Shown here in pieces: positions 9,364-17,676 of a stretch of DNA of 64,000 bases (within the stretch, counting starts at the first letter, position 1; every line of letters begins with the position of its first letter). The DNA is taken from assembly GCF_000422965.1 (NCBI RefSeq), contig NZ_AUHB01000003.1:124001-188000 (forward strand), read 5' to 3'. Below the pieces are notes generated by a model. That model was not told the origin of the DNA and searched no databases. It saw only the letters and a program-made list of their open reading frames with translations. The DNA comes from Pleomorphomonas oryzae DSM 16300. GTDB taxonomy: Bacteria > Pseudomonadota > Alphaproteobacteria > Rhizobiales > Pleomorphomonadaceae. The position numbers were made by a program, and so were the translations under genes.

Positions 9364-12300
9364 ATGCCCACACCCTGGTCCAGCCTGCTGTCTGATTTCT
9401 CCGCCATCACTGTTGCTGCCGTTCCGGATGGCGCCGAGGCGCTGGCGCTTGCCGAATTGGTGCGGTCGGAAAAGCGGCGCGGGCTTGATGCGGTCTACGT
9501 TGCCCGCGACGGCCAGCGGCTGCAACAGCTCCAGAGGGCGCTCGCCTTCTTCGCCCCGGAAATCGGTATACTGGAATTCCCCGGCTGGGACTGCCTTCCC
9601 TATGATCGTGTGTCGCCGACGCCGGCCGTTGTCGCACGGCGGATGACGACGCTGTCGGAATTGGCGGCGCATGCCGGTGATACGCGGCCCTTCGTTCTGC
9701 TGACCACAGTCAACGCGATGGTGCAGCGCGTGGTGCCGCCGTCCATGGTGGCTGGACAGGCGATGACGCTGGCGCCCGGCAACGTCGCTGACATGGGCAA
9801 GCTCACGGCCTGGCTGGAGGACGCGGGGTTCTCCCGCTCGTCGACGGTGCGCGACACAGGCGAATATGCCGTGCGCGGTGGCATTCTCGATCTCTATGCG
9901 CCGGGAACCGAAGCGCCGGTTCGCCTTGATTTCTTTGGCGATCAGCTCGAGTCGATCCGCACCTTCGATCCAGAAAGCCAGCGCTCGACTGGGCAGCTCA
10001 AACGCCTGGATCTCGTACCGATGAGCGAGGTGCAGATCACCCCGGCGTCCATCAAGCGCTTCCGGCAGGGCTATGTAGCTGCCTTTGGTGCCGCGACATC
10101 GGGGGACCCGATGTACGAAGCGGTGAGCGAAGGGCGCCGCTACGCCGGCATCGAGCATTGGCTGCCGCTGTTCCACGAACAGCTCGGCACGCTGTTCGAT
10201 TATACGGGCGACGCGCCCATCATGGTCGACCCGCTGGTCGACGAGGCGGTGAATGAACGCCTCACCACCATTGTCGACCATTACGAGGCCCGCCTCGACA
10301 CGCTGAAAACGGGCGGTTCCGGCGCGCCCTACAAACCGATGCCGCCGACGACGCTCTATCTCGCCGAAAGTGAACTGCAGGGCCTTCTTTCTCGCCGGAC
10401 TGTCGCCCGCCTGACGCCTTTCAACAGACCTGAACAGTCGTCGGTGAAAATCGTCGACTTTGGTGGCAAGACCGGCCGCTCCTTCGCTGCCGAGCGGGCG
10501 GCTGGTGACGTCAACATCTTCGACGCGCTGGTGAAATACATCGCCACGCTCGGAGAGGATAAGCGCAAGGTGATCCTTGCCTGTTGGTCGGAAGGCTCGC
10601 GCGATCGTTTGGCGCAAGTCATTCGCGACCACGGCGGCCAGGCGACCGAACTGACGCCGCACCTCGACGCCGCCTTGAAGGCCTCGCCCGGCATGCTGCC
10701 GCTGGCCATTCTCGGCATCGAGACCGGCTTCGAAGTACCCGGCTTCGTGGTGATCGCCGAGCAGGACGTGCTGGGCGACCGTCTGGTGCGCGGCGCCAAG
10801 AGCCGCAAGAAGGCCGAGAACTTCATCAAGGAGGCCACCAGCCTTGCCGAGGGCGACTTGGTCGTCCACGTCGATCACGGCATCGGTCGCTTCGTCGGCC
10901 TCAAGACGATTGAGGCGGCTGGTGCACCGCACGACTGTTTGGAGATCGTCTACGCCGGCGGCGACAAGCTGTTCCTGCCGGTCGAGAATATCGAACTTCT
11001 GAGCCGTTATGGCTCCGATGACGCCGAAGCGCAGCTCGATAAGCTGGGCGGCGGCGCTTGGCAAGCGCGCAAGGCGCGCCTGAAGAAACGCATCCGCGAG
11101 ATCGCCGACGAGTTGATCAAGACGGCGGCTGCGCGCCTGCTCAAGACGGCTCCGGTGCTATCGCCGCCGGAAGGCCTCTACGACGATTTTGCCGCCCGCT
11201 TTCCCTATGACGAGACCGAGGACCAGCTCAACGCCATCGAGGCGGTGGCCGGCGATCTGTCCTCCGGCCGTCCGATGGACCGTCTCGTCTGCGGCGATGT
11301 CGGTTTCGGCAAGACGGAAGTGGCTCTGCGCGCCGCCTTCCTCGCCGCGATGAGCGGCAAGCAAGTGGCGGTCGTCGTGCCGACGACGCTGCTGTCGCGC
11401 CAGCATTTCCGTACCTTTCACGACCGGTTCAAGGGCTTGCCGATCAACGTACGGCAGGCGTCGCGTCTCGTGCCCTCGAAAGACCTCGCTGCGACCAGGG
11501 CAGGCATCGCCGATGGTACCGTCGATGTCGCGGTGGGAACGCATGCGCTGCTTGCCAAGGGCATCGACTTCAAGGATCTCGGCCTGCTGATCATCGACGA
11601 GGAGCAGCATTTCGGCGTCAAGCACAAGGAGCGCCTGAAGGAGCTAAAGTCCGACGTGCATGTGCTGACGCTTTCCGCCACGCCTATCCCGCGCACGCTG
11701 CAGCTGGCGCTGACCGGCGTCCGCGAGCTGTCGCTGATCGCGACGCCGCCGGTCGATCGCCTCGCCGTGCGCACCTTCGTCACGCCCTTCGATCCGCTGA
11801 TCGTTCGCGAGGCCATCCTCAGGGAGAAATATCGCGGAGGGCAGGTATTCTACGTCTGCCCGCGCGTCGCCGACCTCGCCAGCCAGCGGGAGTTCCTGGA
11901 AAAGCACGTGCCCGAGGTGAAGGTTGCCGTTGCCCACGGCCAGATGGCCGCAACGCAGCTCGAGGACATCATGAACGCCTTCTATGAAGGCCAATATGAT
12001 GTGCTGCTCTCAACCACCATCGTCGAATCCGGCCTCGATATACCCACGGCCAACACTCTGATCATTCATCGCGCCGACATGTTCGGCCTCGCCCAGCTCT
12101 ATCAGCTCAAGGGCCGTGTCGGCCGCTCCAAGACGCGCGCCTATGCCATCTTCACCACGCCGCCGGAAAACCGCGTCAACACCGTGGCTGAGCGCCGGCT
12201 CAAGGTCTTGCAGTCGCTCGATACGCTGGGTGCCGGCTTTCAGCTGGCGAGCCACGACCTCGACCTGCGCGGCGCCGGCAACCTTCTTGGCGAGGAACAA

Positions 12301-12999
12301 TCCGGCCACATCCGGGAGGTCGGCTACGAGCTCTACCAGCAGATGCTGGAAGAGGCGGTCGCCCAGCTCAAGGCCGGCATCGTCGACGAGGTCGTCGAGG
12401 ACCAGTGGTCGCCGCAGATCACGCTCGGCACGCCGGTGATGATCCCCGACCATTACGTGCCCGACCTGCAGCTTCGCCTCGGCCTTTATCGGCGCCTCGC
12501 AGAGCTCGAAGATGGTGGTTCGATCGATGCCTTCGGCGCCGAGTTGATCGACCGCTTCGGCCCGCTTCCGGAAGAAGTTGAACACCTCCTCAAGACCATC
12601 ACCATCAAGAGCCTTTGCCGCAAGGCCAACATCGAGAAGATCGACGCCGGCCCGAAGGGACTTGTGTTGTCCTTCCGCGAAGGCAAGTTCGAAAATCCGG
12701 CGGCACTGGTCCAGTACATCGGCGAGCAAGGCTCGCTCGCCAAGATCCGGCCGGATCAGAAGATCGTTCTGACACGCGACTGGCCGGAGGCCGAGCAGCG
12801 CCTCAGGGGCACGGCCGCCGTGTTGCTCAAACTCGTCCGTATGGTCGATGATGCGAAGTCCGGCGCTTCGACGGCGCTTAAGCCTGTTGAACCGCAGAAG
12901 TTGAAGCTCAAGCCAACGCCACCGCCGCCACCCGTGGCCCCGGTGCCAAAGGGCCGTTATCCTTCCTTATCATCGCTCAAAGGAAAGTTCCGGCGTTAA
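9364..12999 (+). CDS. mfd: Transcription-repair coupling factor Mfd
   Basis: About 1211 residues. This DNA translocase pushes stalled RNA polymerase off lesions and recruits UvrA. In order it has a UvrB-like N-terminal module (FPGWDCLPYDRVSPTPAVVARR), the RNA-polymerase-interacting domain (GDLVVHVDHGIGRFVGL), the helicase Walker A GDVGFGKT (644-651), DEEQ (745-748), the SATPIPRTLQ motif, and the RecG-like relay GLAQLYQLKGRVGRSKTRAYA. A proline-rich tail precedes the stop. The start is uncertain: ATG 9364 is preferred, but an in-frame TTG at 9310 would add 18 residues. Neither has a clear ribosome-binding site. Confidence 0.96.
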   Translation: MPTPWSSLLSDFSAITVAAVPDGAEALALAELVRSEKRRGLDAVYVARDGQRLQQLQRALAFFAPEIGILEFPGWDCLPYDRVSPTPAVVARRMTTLSELAAHAGDTRPFVLLTTVNAMVQRVVPPSMVAGQAMTLAPGNVADMGKLTAWLEDAGFSRSSTVRDTGEYAVRGGILDLYAPGTEAPVRLDFFGDQLESIRTFDPESQRSTGQLKRLDLVPMSEVQITPASIKRFRQGYVAAFGAATSGDPMYEAVSEGRRYAGIEHWLPLFHEQLGTLFDYTGDAPIMVDPLVDEAVNERLTTIVDHYEARLDTLKTGGSGAPYKPMPPTTLYLAESELQGLLSRRTVARLTPFNRPEQSSVKIVDFGGKTGRSFAAERAAGDVNIFDALVKYIATLGEDKRKVILACWSEGSRDRLAQVIRDHGGQATELTPHLDAALKASPGMLPLAILGIETGFEVPGFVVIAEQDVLGDRLVRGAKSRKKAENFIKEATSLAEGDLVVHVDHGIGRFVGLKTIEAAGAPHDCLEIVYAGGDKLFLPVENIELLSRYGSDDAEAQLDKLGGGAWQARKARLKKRIREIADELIKTAAARLLKTAPVLSPPEGLYDDFAARFPYDETEDQLNAIEAVAGDLSSGRPMDRLVCGDVGFGKTEVALRAAFLAAMSGKQVAVVVPTTLLSRQHFRTFHDRFKGLPINVRQASRLVPSKDLAATRAGIADGTVDVAVGTHALLAKGIDFKDLGLLIIDEEQHFGVKHKERLKELKSDVHVLTLSATPIPRTLQLALTGVRELSLIATPPVDRLAVRTFVTPFDPLIVREAILREKYRGGQVFYVCPRVADLASQREFLEKHVPEVKVAVAHGQMAATQLEDIMNAFYEGQYDVLLSTTIVESGLDIPTANTLIIHRADMFGLAQLYQLKGRVGRSKTRAYAIFTTPPENRVNTVAERRLKVLQSLDTLGAGFQLASHDLDLRGAGNLLGEEQSGHIREVGYELYQQMLEEAVAQLKAGIVDEVVEDQWSPQITLGTPVMIPDHYVPDLQLRLGLYRRLAELEDGGSIDAFGAELIDRFGPLPEEVEHLLKTITIKSLCRKANIEKIDAGPKGLVLSFREGKFENPAALVQYIGEQGSLAKIRPDQKIVLTRDWPEAEQRLRGTAAVLLKLVRMVDDAKSGASTALKPVEPQKLKLKPTPPPPPVAPVPKGRYPSLSSLKGKFRR

Positions 13000-13125
13000 A
13001 CATGTTATGAAGGTCGGAAATTCTTGGCTGTCCGCCATGAATCCTACACTTTTCTGACACAATCGAGTATTGTTATAGCTCTTCCTGAGTGAATAGACCC
13101 CGCGGCTTGAAGCGTGGAGGTCGTC

Positions 13126-14334
13126 ATGGGCGAATTGATCAGCGTTTCGACGTTATTGCTCGTGGGCGTGCTTGGCGGTGTGACGGCCGGCACGACCTTC
13201 GGTTTCATCTGGCTGACGGAGCGACGCAACCCGTCCCTGGGTGTCTGGGCGGCGTCCCTGTGGCTCGGCGCTGCCGCCTGCGCCTTTTACATGCTGCGTC
13301 CGGTGGTCCCGGATTGGACGTCGGTGCTGTTTGGCAACGCGGTTCTGGCCTTTGCCTATGGGCTGATCTGGCTCGGCTTCCAGCTTTTCGAGGGCTGCCG
13401 ACCGGTCGTCTGGAAGGCGGTGCTGGGAGCCGTTGCCTGGCTGCCATTCCTCGCCATTCCCTTGCTGCACGATGAACCAACCCTACATGCCGCTCTGGCG
13501 GCATCGGTCATGGCCCTTTATTCGCTGGCGATCGCCTGGAAGCTTATCCTCCGCCGGCGGATCGAGCCATTGCCCGCCCGTTTGCCCACCGCTGTGCTAT
13601 TTGCCGCTCACGGTACGCTCTATGCGCTCCGGGTGCCGTTGCTGATGCTTCTTCCCGATTTCGGTTTCGAGGCGACCTTCGATCAGTCGCCGCCGTTTAT
13701 CGCAGGTGTACTCGAAGCATTATTGTTCACGCTGTTCCTGGTCGTTGCCATGTTGACCCTGCTAGCCCAGCGTGAGGCACGCTTGCACCGGAAGGCAGCG
13801 GATATCGATGCGTTGACCGGCCTTCCCAATCGGTCGGCCTTCTTTCGCGCCGCCGAAGCGCTATTGCAGGGTGCTGGCGAGCGTGGCGTGCTGATGGTGT
13901 TCGACCTCGATCATTTCCACTTCGTCAACGACCGTTTCGGCCGCGAGGAAGGGGACCGAGCCTTGCGTGCCTTCGCTCAAGTGCTGCACCGTGAAGTGCG
14001 TCCGCCTGATATCGTGGCGCGTGTGGGCGATGAAGAGTTCGCACTGTTCATGCCGTCGATCCGGCTCGACGTCGGCCTGTCGATTGCCGAGTATCTTTGC
14101 CGCCGGACTGAAGAGCTGAAGCTTGTCACTGAGGCAGGCGAGCACGTTCCGCTTACCACCAGCGTTGGCGTGGCCTCTGTGGCGGACGTCGGCGCCAACA
14201 TCGAGGCTTTGATGGCCGCCGCCGGTGCGGCGCTTGCCGAGGCCAAGCGCATCGGACGCAACCGGTGCCGTGCCTACCGTGCCGCTTCGACGCTGCATGG
14301 CCGGCTGATGGACAATTGGCTCAGGACTGGCTGA
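13126..14334 (+). CDS. Membrane protein with degenerate GGDEF domain, probable c-di-GMP sensor
   Basis: 402 residues. GGAGG lies 4 nt before ATG 13126; an upstream in-frame GTG is less likely. About seven N-terminal hydrophobic helices lead to a GGDEF fold (DIDALTGLPNRSAFF, FDLDHFHFVNDRFG). The signature reads G-D-E-E-F (301-305) instead of GG[D/E]EF: the second glycine, which contacts substrate, is aspartate. The RxxD inhibitory site is kept (R292-P-P-D295). This combination is expected in a cyclase that has lost or reduced activity but can still bind c-di-GMP. It is a paralog of the active-looking cyclase at 7783-9018. Confidence 0.9.
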   Translation: MGELISVSTLLLVGVLGGVTAGTTFGFIWLTERRNPSLGVWAASLWLGAAACAFYMLRPVVPDWTSVLFGNAVLAFAYGLIWLGFQLFEGCRPVVWKAVLGAVAWLPFLAIPLLHDEPTLHAALAASVMALYSLAIAWKLILRRRIEPLPARLPTAVLFAAHGTLYALRVPLLMLLPDFGFEATFDQSPPFIAGVLEALLFTLFLVVAMLTLLAQREARLHRKAADIDALTGLPNRSAFFRAAEALLQGAGERGVLMVFDLDHFHFVNDRFGREEGDRALRAFAQVLHREVRPPDIVARVGDEEFALFMPSIRLDVGLSIAEYLCRRTEELKLVTEAGEHVPLTTSVGVASVADVGANIEALMAAAGAALAEAKRIGRNRCRAYRAASTLHGRLMDNWLRTG

Positions 14335-14346
14335 CCGATTTGCATC

Positions 14347-15417
14347 TCAGACCGATGCGGCGGTTCTTGGCCGGATTGCCATCGTGCCCAGCAGCAACGC
14401 AACGTAAGTCACGATCGCCGCGATGGTTAGCCATGCGGGACAATACAGCCTCTCGGTCGCCTCCATGGCGTCGAAAGTGACGCGCAACCCAATCGCTACC
14501 TGCAACAGGGCGGCCGGCACATAAAGGATCGGCACGTAGCGGACCGGCGCTCCCGTGACGGCCGGCAGAATGATCGGTGCGTGGGCAAATACCATCGACA
14601 GGATGAAACCAACGGCGATCGCGTGGATCGCCGCGTCATGGCCATAAACGGCCTCGCCCGGCGGCAATAGGGACAGGCTCGCAGCGGCGACGATCAACCA
14701 GCCGTAGCCGCAGATCAGCAGAAGGGCTGAGAAACGAGCAAAGCCATGGGTGCGGACGGTCCGCAGCGCGATATCTTCCTTGAGCAGCCAGAGCGCGATG
14801 CCGGCGAGCGAGAGAGATAGCAGGAACGAACCATTCCAAGGTTGGCCCAGCCCCAACGCCAGCGCGAACAGCGCAACGAGAACGACCAGCAAACCGCGGG
14901 CGGCCAGCGTCGGCCTCAAGAGGCGCGACAGTTCGATCCGCTCGGCGACGACCGTCAGGATAAGGAAGCCAAGCCAGACATAGCCCACTTCTGCCAGTGT
15001 CTTGCCGGACATCCAGAAGATCGTTCCGAGCGGCCACAGCGCGGCGGCGGCGGTCATCAATCCGGTGAACAGGGTCGGCAGCTTCCATGTGGCGAGAGCC
15101 GTCAGCGTCGTGAGGCCGAGACCCGCGATCAGGAAGAGCGGCGCGGTGGCCTCGGCATAGCCGCAAAGCAGAAGAACGGCGCCGGCTGCCGACATCGCAG
15201 GCACCAGGAGTGCCACAAGACGGCCATCCGCGACGGCCCTTTCGAGCGAGATCAGCGTGCCGAAGAAGCCGGAGGCCATGATCGCCCCGTGCATGTCGGC
15301 GACATCGCCGATTGGAGCAACCACGCCCAAGCGGGCGAGACCGCCCGTGAGACCCGCCACCAGCGACGCCGCAGCCGATACCGCAAGGGCGATGCGGAGA
15401 AACGATGTGAGCTTCAT
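14347..15417 (-). CDS. Polytopic membrane protein, NnrS-like
   Basis: 356 residues, almost wholly hydrophobic, with about 10-12 predicted helices. ATG 15417 begins directly at the first helix. Conserved-looking histidine motifs are DMHGAIMASGFFGTLISLER near the N-terminus and HAIAVGFILSMVFAHAPIIL near the C-terminus, reminiscent of NnrS-type haem/copper membrane proteins linked to nitric-oxide stress. It is the last gene of an operon behind a MIP18 and a DUF2249 gene, a grouping that recurs near NO-response genes. Biochemical function is unproven and the family assignment is moderate. Confidence 0.6.
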   Translation of the reverse strand: MKLTSFLRIALAVSAAASLVAGLTGGLARLGVVAPIGDVADMHGAIMASGFFGTLISLERAVADGRLVALLVPAMSAAGAVLLLCGYAEATAPLFLIAGLGLTTLTALATWKLPTLFTGLMTAAAALWPLGTIFWMSGKTLAEVGYVWLGFLILTVVAERIELSRLLRPTLAARGLLVVLVALFALALGLGQPWNGSFLLSLSLAGIALWLLKEDIALRTVRTHGFARFSALLLICGYGWLIVAAASLSLLPPGEAVYGHDAAIHAIAVGFILSMVFAHAPIILPAVTGAPVRYVPILYVPAALLQVAIGLRVTFDAMEATERLYCPAWLTIAAIVTYVALLLGTMAIRPRTAASV

Positions 15418-15469
15418 GGCAGGGCTCCATGGAATATCTGAAACGACGGCGGGAACCGGGCTTCTGCCC

Positions 15470-15820
15470 TCAGCGCCCGAAAAGGCCGGCGGCAAATTTC
15501 GAGACGGCTGCCTCGAAGCGCGATGGCTGACGCTCGAAACGGGAGCGAACTGCGGGATCGGCGAGCTCAGGCGACCAGACGGTGACCTTGTCGATAGCAA
15601 CGCTGACCGTCCATCCCGCTCCGGCCGCGCGTTCCACGGCGGCGCGGGCGTTTTCTCCAATCAAGCTGCCGAGCGGGCAGGTTGGGGTGGTCATCATCAG
15701 CTCGACGTCGATGGTGCCGTCGCCAATATCGAGGCGGCGGACGAGGCCCAGCGAGACGATGTCGATGCCGAGTTCGGGATCGTCAACGGTGGCGAGAGCG
15801 GCAAGGGTCTTCTCTCTCAT
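15470..15820 (-). CDS. MIP18/DUF59-family metal-sulfur cluster protein
   Basis: 116 residues. It begins with the family signature DDPELGIDIVSLGLVRRLDI and carries TTPTCPLG, whose cysteine is the conserved residue of MIP18/PaaD/SufT proteins used in Fe-S cluster assembly. The C-terminal ~35 residues after WSPELADP are an extension. It is translated 4 nt after the DUF2249 gene and followed 52 bp later by the NnrS-like membrane gene. Likely role: supply or maturation of Fe-S clusters for a partner enzyme made under the same conditions. The partner is not in view. Confidence 0.85.
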   Translation of the reverse strand: MREKTLAALATVDDPELGIDIVSLGLVRRLDIGDGTIDVELMMTTPTCPLGSLIGENARAAVERAAGAGWTVSVAIDKVTVWSPELADPAVRSRFERQPSRFEAAVSKFAAGLFGR

Positions 15821-15824
15821 CGGC

Positions 15825-16070
15825 TCATCTCCTGGTCAGTCGGATGTGCCAAATCTCCGGCCCCTGTTCGAGATAGTCCCAGCCGAATCCGACCAGGGTC
15901 CGCTCCTCGAAATGCTGGCGCAGCGGCACCGGGTCGAAGCTGTTGATGATGTCCAGCGCCTGACCGGGCTCAAGGGCGTCGAAGCTTTCGATGATGGTGG
16001 CGCGGCGCAGCTCGCACGGCAGACGGCGCACATCGAGAACACTCACCGGTTCGATCGTATCAAGGGGCAT
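15825..16070 (-). CDS. DUF2249 domain protein
   Basis: 81 residues. DUF2249 proteins are small TusA-like folds with the pattern LDVRRLPCELRRATIIESFDAL then DPVPLRQHFEER; the single cysteine lies in LPCELRR. They are often encoded with NO- or oxygen-responsive membrane proteins and haemerythrin-like genes. The start at 16070 has GGAGA 8 nt upstream; a longer start at 16115 is possible but lacks a site. It is the first gene of a three-gene operon. The molecular function is unknown; sulfur transfer or cofactor binding has been suggested for the fold. Confidence 0.8.
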   Translation of the reverse strand: MPLDTIEPVSVLDVRRLPCELRRATIIESFDALEPGQALDIINSFDPVPLRQHFEERTLVGFGWDYLEQGPEIWHIRLTRR

Positions 16071-16161
16071 CTGCGAAGTCTCCGTTGTTTGATGATTAGA
16101 GATTAGTCTTCCCACCGCAGAGGCTCGTTGTCGTGCCGCAAACTTTGCCCTCAGAAATGCC

Positions 16162-16185
16162 GACGGCGCTCTGAAGAGCGCCGCC
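16162..16185 (-). terminator. Hairpin after fucO
   Basis: GGCGCTC-TTCA-GAGCGCC on the minus strand (8-bp GC-rich stem, 4-nt loop), 36 bp past the fucO stop. The T-tract is weak (ATTTCT), so termination efficiency is uncertain. Confidence 0.5.
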
Positions 16186-16220
16186 GTTCATCATTGCAAT
16201 GTTGGCTCGAGTCGAGCTTC

Positions 16221-17372
16221 TCAGAGAATCGACTTATAGAGCGCCTCGATTTCGGAAATGTTGGTGTCGCGCGGGTTGCCGCCGGTGCAAACGTCGGCGA
16301 AAGCCGCCTTGGCCAGTGCCGGAATGTCCTCGGCCTTCACGCCCACTTCCGAGAGCTTGGCGGGAATGCCGACGTCGGTGGACAGCTTCTGCACCGCCGC
16401 AACGGCCGCCTTGCGCGCCTCGGCGATCGGCATCGTCTCGGTACCCTTGACGCCAAGAGCTGCGGCGATCGCCCGATACTTCTCACCGGTGAAATCGGCG
16501 TTGTAGGCCATCAGCGTCGGCAGCAGCACCGCGTTGGCGACGCCGTGCGGCGTGTTGTAGAAGGCGCCGAGCGGATGGGCCATGCCATGCACAAGGCCGA
16601 GGCCGACGTTGGAAAAGCCCATGCCGGCCACATACTGGCCGAGCGCCATGTCCTCGACGCCCTTGGCATCGCCGGCGCAGGAAGCGCGCAGCGCGCGGCC
16701 GATGATCTCTATCGCCTTGATGTGCAGCGCGTCGGAAAGCTCCCAGGCGCCCTTGGTGATGTAGCCCTCGATGGCATGCGTCAGCGCGTCCATGCCGGTG
16801 GCGGCCTTGAGTGGCTTTGGCATGGTGGCCATCAGCTCACTGTCGATGATGGCGACCAGGGGAATGTCGTGCGGATCGATGCAGACGAACTTGCGGCGCT
16901 TTTCCTCGTCGGTAATGACGTAGTTGATCGTCACCTCGGCGGCGGTGCCGGCGGTCGTCGCCAGCGCGATGATCGGCACTGACGGCTTCTTGGTGGGGGC
17001 GAAGCCTTCGAGGCTGCGCACGTCGGAGAATTCCGGATTGTTGGTGATGATGCCGATCGCCTTGGCGGTATCCTGTGGCGAACCGCCGCCGATGGCGATG
17101 AGATAGTCGGCCTTGGCCTTGGCAAAGGCGGCGACGCCTTCCTTGACGACGCCGATGGTCGGGTTGGGCATTACCTTGTCGAACAGTTCGTAAGGAAGGC
17201 CTGCGGCGTCGAGCAGGCTCGTTACCTTGGCGACCGTGCCGGCCTTGACCAGCACAGCGTCTGTGACCACCAGCGCCTTCCTGTAGCCACGGCGCTGCAC
17301 CTCGCCGACCATCTCGGCCCGGGCGCCGGCGCCGAAATAGGACGTTTCGTTGAGAATCATGCGATGGGACAT
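16221..17372 (-). CDS. fucO: Lactaldehyde reductase / 1,2-propanediol oxidoreductase (iron-dependent alcohol dehydrogenase FucO)
   Basis: 383 residues, the length of E. coli FucO, and from memory very close to it over long stretches (YVITDEEKRRKFVC, GQYVAGMGFSNVGLGLVHGM). It is an iron-dependent group III dehydrogenase: NAD loop GGGSPQD (95-101), iron ligands D195, H199, H262, H276. It interconverts L-lactaldehyde and 1,2-propanediol with NAD(H); related enzymes also act on glycolaldehyde or 1,3-propanediol. GGAGGA lies 6 nt before ATG 17372. No fucose or rhamnose catabolic genes are adjacent, so the source of the aldehyde is unclear. It could also serve as a general short-chain alcohol dehydrogenase. 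Confidence 0.92.
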   Translation of the reverse strand: MSHRMILNETSYFGAGARAEMVGEVQRRGYRKALVVTDAVLVKAGTVAKVTSLLDAAGLPYELFDKVMPNPTIGVVKEGVAAFAKAKADYLIAIGGGSPQDTAKAIGIITNNPEFSDVRSLEGFAPTKKPSVPIIALATTAGTAAEVTINYVITDEEKRRKFVCIDPHDIPLVAIIDSELMATMPKPLKAATGMDALTHAIEGYITKGAWELSDALHIKAIEIIGRALRASCAGDAKGVEDMALGQYVAGMGFSNVGLGLVHGMAHPLGAFYNTPHGVANAVLLPTLMAYNADFTGEKYRAIAAALGVKGTETMPIAEARKAAVAAVQKLSTDVGIPAKLSEVGVKAEDIPALAKAAFADVCTGGNPRDTNISEIEALYKSIL

Positions 17373-17551
17373 GCTCGTTCCTCCTGAGGCCGGCTTTCCC
17401 GGCCTGCCGATGGCCGCGGCGGGGAGGGCATCGGGGTACCGCCGTCGCGAGATCATCCTCGACACGAAAAGCCGTCCGAGAGCTGAACCGAATTGAAAGC
17501 TATTGACTGGCAAAGCCGCTCACAACCTCGCATGAACCCCTAGTTTTTGAT

Positions 17552-17570
17552 TGAAAATGATCTATTTTGA
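17552..17570. promoter_or_regulatory. AT-rich imperfect palindrome upstream of fucO
   Basis: TGAAAATGATCTATTTTGA, with arms TGAAAAT and ATTTTGA matching at 6 of 7 positions, stands out in the 304-bp spacer 17373-17676, about 190 bp upstream of fucO. It could be an operator or an AT-rich promoter element. No regulator gene is next to it. The remaining spacer holds only the hairpin at 17616-17636. Confidence 0.3.
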
Positions 17571-17615
17571 TAAGTTTGCCGAGAAGCTGACGGCAAAACT
17601 CAGCAAAACTCACCG

Positions 17616-17636
17616 GGTCTAGGAGGGACCTAGACC
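17616..17636 (-). terminator. Perfect hairpin downstream of the MFS gene
   Basis: GGTCTAGG-5 nt-CCTAGACC is a perfect 8-bp stem, 41 bp past the stop of the minus-strand MFS gene. On that strand it is followed by a direct repeat containing GAGTTTTGCT twice. Probably the end of the MFS transcript, separating it from fucO. Confidence 0.5.
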
Positions 17637-17676
17637 AGCCCAGCAATGATATCGGTATCTGGCCGAAGCAGATTTG

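Noticed and set aside
9325-11064. 579-codon minus-strand open frame opposite mfd
   Set aside because: Shadow of the mfd reading frame. Repetitive Arg/His/Gly composition and no motif.
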